Shown here piece by piece: positions 8,554 to 17,757 of a stretch of 64,000 bases of DNA (position 1 is its first letter; the number at the start of each line of letters is the position of its first letter). The notes below the pieces were generated by a model. It did not search any database, was not told where the DNA came from, and saw nothing but the letters and a program-made list of their open reading frames with translations. The DNA comes from Pseudogemmatithrix spongiicola. Its GTDB lineage: Bacteria > Gemmatimonadota > Gemmatimonadetes > Gemmatimonadales > Gemmatimonadaceae. The stretch is from NCBI RefSeq assembly GCF_030623445.1, contig NZ_CP130613.1:2666001-2730000 (forward strand), given 5' to 3'. The translations under genes were made by a program, and so were the position numbers.

Positions 8554-10878
8554 GTGGCACTCGGTCCGCAGGACCAAGATTCTGTCCCCTCGCCGATGCC
8601 ATTGGCCGGCTTGGGCTTGGCCTTGGTGTCGACCGGGCCTGACGGCAGCATTCGAAGCGCGAACTCGCTCTTCGGCAGCCTGACCGGCCTCTCGCGCGCG
8701 CAGCAGGCCAACCGCACGCTGCAATCGCTCTTCGCCGACGATAACGATCCGCTGCTGGTCAAGTCCTTCGTCGCGGCGCTTCAGTCCGGCCACGTCGACG
8801 CCGCCGAGTTCCTCTGCCAGGGGCCCGGCGAGACGCGCTTCTGGGCCGATGTCACCGCGACGCCGCGCGGTGCCGACGAACGGTTGGTCATCATCCGCGA
8901 CGTCACGGCCCGTCGCGCGGCCGACACGGCCCTCGGCAAGATTCCCTCGCACGACCGCCTCCTCATGGAGCGCGTGCAGGCCGGGATCGTCATCCACAAA
9001 GCGAGTACGGAGATCCTCTACGCCAACGCCAAGGCCACCGAGCTGCTTGGCGTCACGCATCACACCGTGCTCGGCGCCGTCAACACCGATCCCCGGTGGA
9101 ACTTCGTCGACGAGCACGGCCAGACCCTGCCAATCGACGAATATCCGGTGGGCCGCGCGGTGCGTACACGCGAGGTGGTGCGCCACCAACTCCTCGGCCT
9201 GCGCCGCGACAGCGACGGCAAGGAGATCTGGATCCTCTGCAACGCCTACCCGGTGACCGATGCCAGCGGCGAAGTCACGGAGGTGGTGGTCAGCTTCAAC
9301 GATGTCACCAAGCTCAAGCAGGCCGAGCAGGCGCTCCAGCGCTCGGAGGAGCGGCTGCAGCTCATCCTGCGCGGCTCGTCGGATGCGCCGTGGGACAACG
9401 ACTTCGAGCATGGCGAGGCCTACTACTCGCCGCGCTGGTATGAGATGCTGGGGTATGTGCCCGGCGAGTTGCAGGACGATCCCGACGCCTGGAGTCACGT
9501 CATCCATCCGGAAGACCGCCCGCGCGTACTCGCCGAGCTGCAGCGCTACTTGGATGATCCCACAGTCGATGCGTATGAGATCGAGTTCCGCTTCGTCCAC
9601 AAGACGGGGCGTGCCGTCTACGCCCTGTCGCGCGCCGTGATCCTGCGCGACGCCGAGGGCCGCGCCCGACGCGTGGCCGGAACCAACAGCGACATCACGG
9701 AACGCCGTGCGCTGGAGCTGCGGTTACGGCAGTCGCAGAAGATGGAAGCCATCGGGCAACTGGCCGGCGGCGTGGCACACGACTTCAATAACCTCCTCGC
9801 GGTCATCAACGGGAACCTCGAGCTGCTGCGCCAGGGCGTGGGCGGTCCGGAGGAAGCCGCCGAGCTGGTGCGCGACGCATTGGCCGCCGCCGACCGCGGA
9901 GCCAAGCTGACGCGCCGGCTGTTGGCGTTCTCACGGCAGGAGCGCTTGGAGCCAACCGCCGTCACGGTGGTCGATACGCTGCATGGCGTGGCGTCCATCC
10001 TGCGCCGCGTGATCAGCGCCACCATCAAGGTGGATGTGGACTGCCCGAGTGAGATGCCGCAGGTGCTGGTGGATCCCGGCCTGCTCGAAAACGCGTTGCT
10101 CAACCTCGCCATCAATGCGCGCGATGCCATGCCTGACGGAGGCCAGCTGACGCTGAGCGCGCGCGCCGTCGAGCTCCGGGCCACGTCCGACGATCCGGGC
10201 ACCGACAGCGGCGGGCTCACCGGTTCCTACGTGCAGATCAACGTGCGGGACACGGGCGTGGGCATGCCCGAGGAAGTGCTCGCGCACGCGACCGAGCCGT
10301 TCTACACCACGAAGCCCGTCGGCCAGGGCACGGGACTCGGCCTCGCGATGGTGTATGGCTTCGCCCGGCAGAGCGGCGGCGAGATGTCCATTGCGTCGTC
10401 GCCGGGCGCGGGCACGACGGTGACCTTGCTGCTCCCCGTCGCGCCGAAGTCCGCGACGTCCGCCGCGGCGCCACCGCGTGACGAGCCCGCGCCGCCGCGC
10501 ACGCGAGAAGAGACCGTCCTGCTGGTGGAGGACGACCACAGCGTGCGGCGCACCTGCATCCGCGCGTTGCAGCGCATGGGCTTCACCGTGCACGACGCCG
10601 AGGACGGTCCGTCGGCGCTGCGTCTGGCGAGCACGCTGCCGCGCATCGACCTCGTGCTCACCGATGTCATCATGCCCGGCGGAATGTCCGGCCCGGACCT
10701 CGTGTCGGCCATCCGCTCCGGCCGTCCGGACATTCCCGTCATCTATATGTCAGGCTACCACGCCGACATCCTGGATGCGGAGTCCACGCGCGCGGATTTC
10801 CACTTGCTGAACAAGCCGTTCACCATCGCGATGCTGCAGGCGGCGATGGATCGGGTGTTGCCGCGCCTCGCGACCTGA
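8554..10878 (+). CDS. Soluble multi-PAS hybrid histidine kinase
   Basis: 774 residues from GTG 8554 (an ATG at 8596 is an alternative). No membrane segment is evident. Three PAS domains follow each other at about 17-105, 140-250 and 265-385; the last ends in the PAC-like VAGTNSDITERRALE. Then come HisKA with H409 in GGVAHDFNN, HATPase_c with NLAINARDAM, DTGVGMPEEV and GTGLGLAM, and a receiver (~650-774) with D704 in VLTDVIMPG. The output is probably phosphotransfer to an unlinked regulator. The 187 bases between 8366 and 8554 hold no recognisable gene. Confidence 0.9.
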   Translation: MALGPQDQDSVPSPMPLAGLGLALVSTGPDGSIRSANSLFGSLTGLSRAQQANRTLQSLFADDNDPLLVKSFVAALQSGHVDAAEFLCQGPGETRFWADVTATPRGADERLVIIRDVTARRAADTALGKIPSHDRLLMERVQAGIVIHKASTEILYANAKATELLGVTHHTVLGAVNTDPRWNFVDEHGQTLPIDEYPVGRAVRTREVVRHQLLGLRRDSDGKEIWILCNAYPVTDASGEVTEVVVSFNDVTKLKQAEQALQRSEERLQLILRGSSDAPWDNDFEHGEAYYSPRWYEMLGYVPGELQDDPDAWSHVIHPEDRPRVLAELQRYLDDPTVDAYEIEFRFVHKTGRAVYALSRAVILRDAEGRARRVAGTNSDITERRALELRLRQSQKMEAIGQLAGGVAHDFNNLLAVINGNLELLRQGVGGPEEAAELVRDALAAADRGAKLTRRLLAFSRQERLEPTAVTVVDTLHGVASILRRVISATIKVDVDCPSEMPQVLVDPGLLENALLNLAINARDAMPDGGQLTLSARAVELRATSDDPGTDSGGLTGSYVQINVRDTGVGMPEEVLAHATEPFYTTKPVGQGTGLGLAMVYGFARQSGGEMSIASSPGAGTTVTLLLPVAPKSATSAAAPPRDEPAPPRTREETVLLVEDDHSVRRTCIRALQRMGFTVHDAEDGPSALRLASTLPRIDLVLTDVIMPGGMSGPDLVSAIRSGRPDIPVIYMSGYHADILDAESTRADFHLLNKPFTIAMLQAAMDRVLPRLAT

Positions 10879-10953
10879 CCACGTCGCGACTCGCGGGCGG
10901 GTCGCAGGCGTCGTATACTCTTTCGACCCGCTTCCGCTTCCTACACACCGAGA

Positions 10954-13812
10954 GTGACCGCCGTGACGGCCTACACCGCGTCATTGACCCTCCTGCGCCG
11001 GGCCGCCGGAATCGCGGCGTCCGCGGCGCTTGCTGCGTGTGTCCCTGAAGTCATCGTCGAGCCGCCGCAGGTCGCGAGCGTCTCCGTCTCACTCGCGACA
11101 ACGACCATCATGGTCGGAGCCACCACGCAGGCGACGGCAAGCGCGATGGATACTCGCGGGCTCTCGCTCTCGTCCGAGCTGCGCACTTGGACCTCGTCGG
11201 CGCCCCTCATCGCCTCGGTGTCCGGGAGCGGACTGGTGACAGGCGTCGCGCCGGGTACGGCGACGATCCGCGGTACGGTCATGGGGCGCACGGGTTCAGT
11301 GGACGTGACGGTGCTCGCCCCCGTCGCCTCGGTGCAGGTGAGCGGGGCGGGCGGCGTGAGCACGGTACAGCGCGGGAACACGCTGCAGCTGACTGCCACG
11401 CTACGGGACGCGGGCGGGGCGATCCTGACCGGCCGCTCGGTGACGTGGACAAGTTCCAATGCGGCATTTGCGTCGGTTTCTGCCAGCGGGCTGGTGACCG
11501 GTACCGGGACGGGCAGTGCCACCATCACCGCGACTGCGGAGGGCGCCAGCGGGACATTGCAGGTGACGGTCTCCACGGACGTCGCGACGGTCACGGTCAC
11601 CCCTTCGAGCCCGACGATCGCCCCCGTGGGTGCGGTGTTGACCGGCGGCACTCAGCAGCTGACGGCCACACCGCGGAGTGCAGCAGGCACGGCGCTGTCC
11701 GGGCGCGTCACGACGTGGCGTTCGCTCGACACCACCATCGCGGTCGTTGACGCGAGTGGCCTCGTGACGGCGGTGCGGCCCGGGTCTGTCGGCATCGAAG
11801 CCACGGTCGAGGGCGTGACGGGCAATGCATCCGTCACGGTGAGCAATTGCACGTCGGTGCCGTATGTCATCGGAACGTCGAGTGGGGCCCAGTCGCTCGC
11901 ATCGACCGACTGCATCGGCGCGTCGGACACGCGCTACGACCTGTACCGTTTCAGCGTCAACACCTCCACCATGGTCTGGTGGTCCTTCCAGCCATTGACG
12001 CCGGCGGGTGCCGTCCTTGGGCTGTTCAGGCGCGTCAGCAGCAGCGGCGATCGCGGCGACCTTGTCGTCGCGGGTGCCCAGGGCCACACGCTCGTCGGGA
12101 GCGGCACGCACCTGTTCTACCTTTCCAACGCGCTTGCGGGATCCACGGCTCTACCGGTGGGCTACACCTTCTCGACGACGAGCGCCGCCGCGAGCGGCGG
12201 CATCGGGTATCCGTCTGGCTGCACGATCGTTCCGGTCATCGTCGCCGGCGGCGTCGTCGCCACGCGCACGCTGGCCGCTGGCTGCGACGTCGCGACCCGC
12301 TACTACCATCGGTGGGCGATCTTCCTCGGCGCCGGAGAGAGCCTCACCGCCGCGCATACGTCGTCGGCCTTCGATGCATTCCTCGAGCTCTACGCCTTGG
12401 GCACAGACGGCAGCACGACGGGCGCGCTGCTCATGTCCGACAACAACTCCAACGGAGGCCAAGACGCACGGCTGACGTATTCGAACTCGACGGCGCGGTG
12501 GGTCGAGCTCCGGTCGACGTCCGCGGCCGCCGGCATGACCGGCAGCTACACGCTCAGCATGGCCATCGGAACCACTCCCGTTGCATCCGTCACGGTCACG
12601 GCACCAAGCACGTCGCTCCTCGCGAGCGGAACGCTGCAACTGACGGCGACTCCGCGAAACGCGGCGAACGTGGCGCTCACCGGTCGCACGGTGACGTGGT
12701 CGTCGTCGAATCCCGCCGCTGCGACCGTCAGTGCGTCGGGACTCGTCTCAGGTGTGGGTCCGGGGAGCACGGTGATCACCGCCACGAGCGAGGGCGTGAG
12801 CGGCACCCTCGCGCTGAGCGTGACGACCGACGTCGCAAGCGTCACGTATGCACCCGCAGGCGTGATCGGCATCGGCGTCGGCGGGACCCACACTCTCGTC
12901 GCGACGCCACGGAACGCCTCGGGTACGGCGCTCACCGGCCGGACGGTCACCTGGACCTCAACCGTTCCGCAGGCCGCAACGGTAGATGCGTCGGGTACCG
13001 TGACGGGCCTCGCGTCGGGCTCAACGACCGTTCGCGCCACGGTGGAAGGCGTGTCGGTCAGCATTCCCGTACAGGTGGTCTCTCCGGCATGCTCGGCGGT
13101 GAATCTGAACATCGGGACCACGGTCAGCAGTCGACTGCTGGCCAGCGATTGCGTCGTTGGCAGCTTCGCGGAGGATCGGTATCAGTTCATCGGCACCGAC
13201 ACTCGCATCGTGCGCTATCAGACCTCCACACCGAGTGCAAGCGCGCGGCTGTGGATCCAAATGCTCCAGAGCACCGCAGTCGGTCCAGCGAACGGATTCT
13301 CCGCCTCTGCGCTCGACTACACCGTCATCTACGGCGCGGGTACGCACTGGTGGAAGATGGTGGACTCCACGTCCATTGGCGCGAGCTACACTGTAGTCAC
13401 GTCTGTTGGATCGCTGGGCTCCGCATGCGGCACCCCACACATCTTGGCCATTGGCGGCGGTGCAACGTTCTCGCGCACTGTCGGCGCGGGCTCTTGCCTT
13501 GAGGCGACGTCAGGCCAGCGATACGACCGCTATTGGATTTGGCTGAACGAGGGTCAGACGGTGACCGTCGATATGACGTCTACGGCCGGCGGTGGGTTCG
13601 ATTCTTTTCTGCGGCTCCGTACCGACTTCGGCGTTCCAACGACGGTCGCCACCAACGACAATGCAGCCGCGGGTACGCTCAACGCGCGGCTCACCTTCAC
13701 CGCGCCGGCAGGCGGCGGCTCGTACGCGCTGGACGCAATGAGCAACGGCGGCGTCACCGGTCTCTACACGCTGACGATCTCCACAACGCCCGCCTCGCTG
13801 ATGAGCCCCTGA
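10954..13812 (+). CDS. BIG2-repeat surface lipoprotein with PPC-like modules
   Basis: 952 residues. The leader ends in ALAAC, a lipobox-like signal. The first ~300 residues hold three bacterial Ig-like (BIG2) domains, each with an RTVTWSSSNPAAATVSASGLVTG-like signature in variant forms. Next are two pre-peptidase C-terminal-like beta domains (~300-545) with RYDLYRFSV and acidic DNNSNGG turns. Two more BIG2 domains (~550-712) and two more PPC-like domains (~715-950) follow. So a BIG2-PPC block is repeated. The protein is probably exposed on the cell surface and may bind other molecules; no catalytic motif is seen. A TATACT sequence at 10914-10919 could be a -10 box. GTG 10954 is used; GTG 10963 is possible. 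Confidence 0.78.
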   Translation: MTAVTAYTASLTLLRRAAGIAASAALAACVPEVIVEPPQVASVSVSLATTTIMVGATTQATASAMDTRGLSLSSELRTWTSSAPLIASVSGSGLVTGVAPGTATIRGTVMGRTGSVDVTVLAPVASVQVSGAGGVSTVQRGNTLQLTATLRDAGGAILTGRSVTWTSSNAAFASVSASGLVTGTGTGSATITATAEGASGTLQVTVSTDVATVTVTPSSPTIAPVGAVLTGGTQQLTATPRSAAGTALSGRVTTWRSLDTTIAVVDASGLVTAVRPGSVGIEATVEGVTGNASVTVSNCTSVPYVIGTSSGAQSLASTDCIGASDTRYDLYRFSVNTSTMVWWSFQPLTPAGAVLGLFRRVSSSGDRGDLVVAGAQGHTLVGSGTHLFYLSNALAGSTALPVGYTFSTTSAAASGGIGYPSGCTIVPVIVAGGVVATRTLAAGCDVATRYYHRWAIFLGAGESLTAAHTSSAFDAFLELYALGTDGSTTGALLMSDNNSNGGQDARLTYSNSTARWVELRSTSAAAGMTGSYTLSMAIGTTPVASVTVTAPSTSLLASGTLQLTATPRNAANVALTGRTVTWSSSNPAAATVSASGLVSGVGPGSTVITATSEGVSGTLALSVTTDVASVTYAPAGVIGIGVGGTHTLVATPRNASGTALTGRTVTWTSTVPQAATVDASGTVTGLASGSTTVRATVEGVSVSIPVQVVSPACSAVNLNIGTTVSSRLLASDCVVGSFAEDRYQFIGTDTRIVRYQTSTPSASARLWIQMLQSTAVGPANGFSASALDYTVIYGAGTHWWKMVDSTSIGASYTVVTSVGSLGSACGTPHILAIGGGATFSRTVGAGSCLEATSGQRYDRYWIWLNEGQTVTVDMTSTAGGGFDSFLRLRTDFGVPTTVATNDNAAAGTLNARLTFTAPAGGGSYALDAMSNGGVTGLYTLTISTTPASLMSP

Positions 13813-13824
13813 CGGCTCCGTCCG

Positions 13825-14388
13825 TCAGTCGATCGCCGACATCGCAAACCGCGCCGTCACCTTCGCCTCGCCCACGCACTCCGTCGCGGTCGAGCTCTTC
13901 GAGACGGTCAGGTACTCGCAGAGCGTCACGATCAGCGTCCCCGACTCGCCCCCGACGGTCGGATGCACCGCCGCCGTGAACGAGAGCCCGAGCGGACGAT
14001 TGCGCGCATCGACGTCGGTCGGCGTCACGATGAAGCCCGCCCCGGTGAGACCGCCGGCCACCGCATGGTAGACGCGGTACTCGCTCGCGCGGTCTTCGAC
14101 GATGTCCGTCAGGTCGACGGCGGTTGGCAACAGGCGGTGTTCGAGGGTGATGCTGCCGACGTACGTTGTGCCGGTGCGGAATACGAGGTTGCCGACCTGC
14201 GCGGACACCGGCATCGGACCCGCGCCATCGGGGTCGTCAAGGTACGCGCTGATCGTGTCGCCGCCGCCCTGCGGCGTGAAACTGACGCGGACGCGGGTGA
14301 CCTCGGGCAGCTCGGCGCGCGGCTCCGTGAGCGATGCGCAGCCCGCGAGCATCAGGGAGAAAACCGGGAAGAAAGGACCTAGGCGCAT
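13825..14388 (-). CDS. Lipoprotein, unknown function
   Basis: 187 residues. MRLGPFFPVFSLMLAGC is a clean lipoprotein signal with the cysteine at residue 17. The mature region is beta-rich, with strands such as RVRVSFTPQGG and GTTYVGSITLEH. Near the end it has a cysteine pair (TLCEYL and ATECVGEAK). No family is recognised. The stop faces the end of the BIG2 gene only 12 bases away, so the two genes converge. Its start is 164 bases from the divergent S9 peptidase start; that gap contains TAGAAT at 14453-14458, a possible -10 for the peptidase. Confidence 0.7.
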   Translation of the reverse strand: MRLGPFFPVFSLMLAGCASLTEPRAELPEVTRVRVSFTPQGGGDTISAYLDDPDGAGPMPVSAQVGNLVFRTGTTYVGSITLEHRLLPTAVDLTDIVEDRASEYRVYHAVAGGLTGAGFIVTPTDVDARNRPLGLSFTAAVHPTVGGESGTLIVTLCEYLTVSKSSTATECVGEAKVTARFAMSAID

Positions 14389-14552
14389 GGATGAGTGGTG
14401 GCGCTTCGCGTTGCGGTTATGTCGCCGGCGAACGGTCCCCCGGCGCTTGCCGTAGAATACGCGACTCCGCCTGACAAGTTCCGCCGCGATTGCGGAGCCG
14501 CCCGTCGACCCGTAGCATCTGTCGCAGACCCCCACCCCAACCCTCGGACGTC

Positions 14553-16577
14553 ATGCCACGCCTCCGCTGGTCCCGCCTCGCCCTCGCGATCGCCTTCGTG
14601 CCGACGCTCCTCGCGGCACAGCAGCGTCGCCAGGCCCCGCCCGCCGATCGCCTCACCATCGCCGACTATCTCGCATGGGAGGACGTCAGCAACCCGCAGC
14701 TCTCCCCCGACGGTCGGCAGATCATCTACACGCGCAGCTGGATCGACGGCGTGAACGACCGTCGCAAGTCGGCGCTGTGGATCATGGACGCCGACGGCGC
14801 GCGGCAGCGCTTCCTGGTCGAGGGCTCCGGTGCCGTGTGGTCGCCCGACGGCACGCGCATCGCTTATCTCGCGGATGGCGAGCCGAGCGGCAGCCAGATC
14901 TACGTGCGCTGGATGGACGCCGAGGGCGCGACGTCGCAGGTGACGCGCCTGACGGAGAGCCCGAGCGGCGTGCAGTGGTCGCCTGACGGCCAGTCGCTGA
15001 GCTTCCACGCGCTGGTCCCGAAGCGCGAGCAGTGGGCGCTGGACCTGCCGCCGGCGCCGCGCGGCGCGCGCTGGACCGAACCGCCGCGCGTGGTCACGTC
15101 GGTGCAGTACCGCCGCGACCGCCAGGGTTTCATCCCCGAGGGCAGCACGCAGCTCTTCGTGGTCTCGGCCAACGGCGGCGCGCCGCGGCAGGTCACCAGC
15201 GGCGACTGGAACCACACGAACGGCGTCTGGACGCCGGACGGCAAGTCGCTGCTCTTCAGCGGCAACCGGGTGCCGGACGCCGAGTACAGCTGGCGGCAGT
15301 CGGACATCTATAAGGTAGACGTGGCGAGCGGTACGATCACGCAGCTGACGCGGCGTAACGGCCCGGACGGTAATCCGGTGCCCTCGCCGGACGGTCGCTA
15401 CATCGCATACACCGGCTACGACTCCACCGATGCGACCTGGCAGGACGCCGCGCTCTACGTGATGAACGCCGATGGCAGCGGCGCGCGCGCCCTCACCGCG
15501 GACCTCGACCGCTCGCCTGCGGAACTGATGTGGGACGCGCAGTCGCGCGGCATCTACTTCCAGGCCGACGACCGCGGCACGCGGCAGCTGCACTATGTGC
15601 CGCTCACGGGCGCGCGCCGGCAGCTGACGCAGGGCGCGCACATGCTGAACATCACGGACTTCCGCGGTGGCGTCATGGTCGGCACGCGCACGACGTCCGC
15701 CGAGCCGAACAACATCGTGAAGCTCAACGTGACCACGCCGCAGACGGTGGCCACGCTCACGCAGGTGAACGCGCAGTTGCTGGCCGGCAAGAAGCTCGCG
15801 ACCACGGAGGAGATCTGGTACACCTCCACGGACGGCCTGCGCATCCAGGGCTGGATCGTGAAGCCGCCCGACTTCGACCCGACCAAGAAGTACCCGCTGA
15901 TGCTCGAGATCCACGGCGGCCCGCACGCGATGTACAACGTCGGCTTCAGCTTCGCGCGGCAGGATCACGCGGCCCACGGCTACGTGATGCTCTACACCAA
16001 CCCGCGCGGCTCCACCGGCTACGGCTCGGCGTTCGGCAACGCCATCAAGAACGCGTATCCCGGCAAGGACTACGATGACCTGATGGCCGGCGTGGACTCG
16101 GTGATCGGCCGCGGCTACATCGACACGCGGCGCATGTACGTGTTCGGCTGCTCGGGCGGCGGCGTGCTCACGAGCTGGATCGTCGGCCACACCGATCGTT
16201 TCGCGGCGGCGAGCGCCAACTGCCCCGTGACCAACTGGTTCAGCTTCGTCGGCACCACCGACGGTGCGAGCTGGTACCGCAACTTCGAGAAGTTCCCCTG
16301 GGAAGACCCCAGCGAGCACCTGCGCCGTTCGCCGATCATGTACGTCGGCAACGTGAAGACGCCGACCATGCTGATGACTGGCGTGAACGACCTGCGCACG
16401 CCGATGGGCCAGACCGAGGAGTACTACGAGGCGCTCAAGGTGCTGCGCGTGCCGACGGCGATGATTCGCTTCAACAACGAGTGGCACGGCACCAGCTCGA
16501 CGCCGTCGAACTTCCTGCGCACGCAGGCGTACCTGCGCAGCTGGTTCGAACGCTGGCCGGAGTCGCCGCGGATGTAG
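14553..16577 (+). CDS. Secreted S9 family prolyl oligopeptidase-like peptidase
   Basis: 674 residues. A signal peptide (RLALAIAFVPTLLAAQ) is followed by a WD40-like/TolB-type propeller with repeated blades such as QLSPDGRQI, VWSPDGTRI, QWSPDGQSL and PSPDGRYI. The C-terminal alpha/beta hydrolase contains the catalytic triad: S534 in FGCSGGG, D613 in GVNDLRTP and H645 in EWHGTSS. It should cleave peptides (dipeptidyl or acylaminoacyl type) in the periplasm. Length and order match S9C peptidases. It runs convergent with hsp20 and shares a terminator with it. Confidence 0.92.
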   Translation: MPRLRWSRLALAIAFVPTLLAAQQRRQAPPADRLTIADYLAWEDVSNPQLSPDGRQIIYTRSWIDGVNDRRKSALWIMDADGARQRFLVEGSGAVWSPDGTRIAYLADGEPSGSQIYVRWMDAEGATSQVTRLTESPSGVQWSPDGQSLSFHALVPKREQWALDLPPAPRGARWTEPPRVVTSVQYRRDRQGFIPEGSTQLFVVSANGGAPRQVTSGDWNHTNGVWTPDGKSLLFSGNRVPDAEYSWRQSDIYKVDVASGTITQLTRRNGPDGNPVPSPDGRYIAYTGYDSTDATWQDAALYVMNADGSGARALTADLDRSPAELMWDAQSRGIYFQADDRGTRQLHYVPLTGARRQLTQGAHMLNITDFRGGVMVGTRTTSAEPNNIVKLNVTTPQTVATLTQVNAQLLAGKKLATTEEIWYTSTDGLRIQGWIVKPPDFDPTKKYPLMLEIHGGPHAMYNVGFSFARQDHAAHGYVMLYTNPRGSTGYGSAFGNAIKNAYPGKDYDDLMAGVDSVIGRGYIDTRRMYVFGCSGGGVLTSWIVGHTDRFAAASANCPVTNWFSFVGTTDGASWYRNFEKFPWEDPSEHLRRSPIMYVGNVKTPTMLMTGVNDLRTPMGQTEEYYEALKVLRVPTAMIRFNNEWHGTSSTPSNFLRTQAYLRSWFERWPESPRM

Positions 16578-16601
16578 CGCAGACTGCCTCGCACGAACAG
16601 C

Positions 16602-16639
16602 AAGCCGCCGCCCGCACCTCAGTGCGCGGGCGGCGGTTT
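16602..16639. terminator. Bidirectional intrinsic terminator
   Basis: An 11-base perfect GC stem (CCGCCGCCCGC at 16605-16615 with GCGGGCGGCGG at 16626-16636) is extended by G-T and two A-T pairs, with AA before and TTT after. It lies between the convergent S9 peptidase and hsp20 genes and can serve both. Confidence 0.8.
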
Positions 16640-16658
16640 GCTGCTCCAGCCTTCCGGT

Positions 16659-17144
16659 TCACTTCTTCGCGATCGGCACCGTGCGTGGCGGGGCCTTCTG
16701 CTGTTGCAGTTTCGGCACGCGAACCGTCAGCACGCCATTCGCGAACTCCGCGGAGACCTTCTCCTCCGCGACCTCGAGCGGGAACCGGAACGTCCGCTCG
16801 AACATCCCGTACTCACGCTCCCAGAGGTGGTAGGTGCGCTCCTTGTCCTCGGAGCGGCGCTCCTCCTCCTTCTTGCCCTTCAGCGCGAGCACGCCATCCG
16901 CCATGTTGATCTCGATGTTCTCCATCGAAATGCCGGGCAACTCGGCGGTGATCACGTACTCCGTCGGAGTCTCCGAAGCCTCGACGGCCGGTGACCAGGC
17001 CATCGCGTTGAACCGGCGTTCGAACGCCGGGCCGACCGGGAACTCGAGCCCGAAGGGCTCCTCGAAGAACCGGCGGAGGCGGTTCCGCATCGTCGCAAAC
17101 TCCCGGGGCGGCGACACGGGCGCGTCCTTCATGAGTGGTGACAT
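16659..17144 (-). CDS. Hsp20/alpha-crystallin small heat shock protein
   Basis: 161 residues. Residues ~50-145 are an alpha-crystallin domain: AELPGISMENIEINMADG, KGKKEEE, an RTFRFP strand, then FANGVLTVRVPK, which ends the domain. The C-terminal tail has a PRTVPI segment that can act as the I/V-x-I/V type anchor. The protein should hold unfolding proteins as a large oligomer in the cytoplasm. Its start codon is two bases from a CIRCE operator that includes the Shine-Dalgarno sequence, so HrcA control is expected. Confidence 0.93.
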   Translation of the reverse strand: MSPLMKDAPVSPPREFATMRNRLRRFFEEPFGLEFPVGPAFERRFNAMAWSPAVEASETPTEYVITAELPGISMENIEINMADGVLALKGKKEEERRSEDKERTYHLWEREYGMFERTFRFPLEVAEEKVSAEFANGVLTVRVPKLQQQKAPPRTVPIAKK

Positions 17145-17145
17145 C

Positions 17146-17166
17146 GCACTCCCTCCGTTGGAGTGC
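17146..17166 (-). promoter_or_regulatory. CIRCE operator (HrcA site) over the hsp20 ribosome binding site
   Basis: GCACTC - nine bases - GAGTGC, a perfect inverted repeat with the 6-9-6 layout of the CIRCE element bound by HrcA. The outer TTA/TAA bases of the consensus are not present. Read on the minus strand, the spacer carries GGAGG, eight bases before the hsp20 ATG. HrcA bound here could block transcription, and the element in RNA form could hide the ribosome binding site. Confidence 0.78.
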
Positions 17167-17290
17167 CCTCACGTTGGCATTTATGCAGCGCGCGCGCAGT
17201 CGGGCGATTGGCGGAACCCGTGTCCGCGCGCCGCTGAAGGGAATCCCGTGCGGGTTCTCCCTGCAGCGACGCAGCGGCGCGCGCGCGTCC

Positions 17291-17563
17291 CTAGCGCGCG
17301 CACTGCACACACCAGCGTGTCGCCGGCATGATCTGCAACCGCTCGACGGGAATGCGCCGGGCGCAGGCCTCGCAGATGCCGTACGTACCGTCATCAAGGC
17401 GCTGCAGCGCAAGCCGTAGCCCTTCGAGCTCGTCGCTGGTCTCTCCGGCGGCGACCGTGCGTTCGACGCGCGCAATCTCGCGGCGCAGTTCCAGCGCCGC
17501 TTCGGCAATGTCCATCGGCTGTCGTGCCGCAGGCTTCGGGCGTGCGAGTTTCGTCGGCATCAT
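17291..17563 (-). CDS. DksA/TraR-type C4 zinc finger protein
   Basis: 90 residues. An N-terminal helix pair (EAALELRREIARVERTVAAG) is followed by a DGTYGICEACARRI zinc finger with C64, C67, C85 and C88. This is the shape of short DksA/TraR family proteins that enter the RNA polymerase secondary channel. The usual DxxDxA tip of DksA is not obvious, so it may act differently. GGAG lies five bases before the first of two adjacent ATGs. Its start overlaps the stop of the small upstream gene by four bases (ATGA), so the two are translationally coupled. Confidence 0.85.
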   Translation of the reverse strand: MMPTKLARPKPAARQPMDIAEAALELRREIARVERTVAAGETSDELEGLRLALQRLDDGTYGICEACARRIPVERLQIMPATRWCVQCAR

Positions 17564-17739
17564 ACCGGCTCCGGTTCGAGGTGGCGCAGCGAGGGGTCGC
17601 CAAGTACGGCGACGACGGGCGCATCGGGGAATCCAACGAATGTCATCCGGTCGGGCTGGATTTCGCCGAGAGTCAACGGACCTTCGGCCAGGATCCAACC
17701 CGTCGGGTCCTGCCGATCGAATCGCAGGTGCCTGGGCAT
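17560..17739 (-). CDS. Small hypothetical protein coupled to the DksA-like gene
   Basis: 59 residues from MPRHLRFDRQDP to LRHLEPEPV. It is rich in proline and acidic residues, has no signal peptide or membrane segment, and contains no recognised motif. Support for it being real comes from the four-base overlap of its TGA with the next ATG and from codon use like its neighbours. An upstream ATG at 17778 would lie inside the terminator-like hairpin and is less likely. Function unknown. Confidence 0.5.
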   Translation of the reverse strand: MPRHLRFDRQDPTGWILAEGPLTLGEIQPDRMTFVGFPDAPVVAVLGDPSLRHLEPEPV

Positions 17740-17757
17740 GGGAGGGTGTGTTGGGGG

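Noticed and set aside
8350-9600. Open frame opposite the multi-PAS kinase
   Set aside because: No recognisable domain or ribosome binding site; the plus strand has three PAS domains and a kinase.
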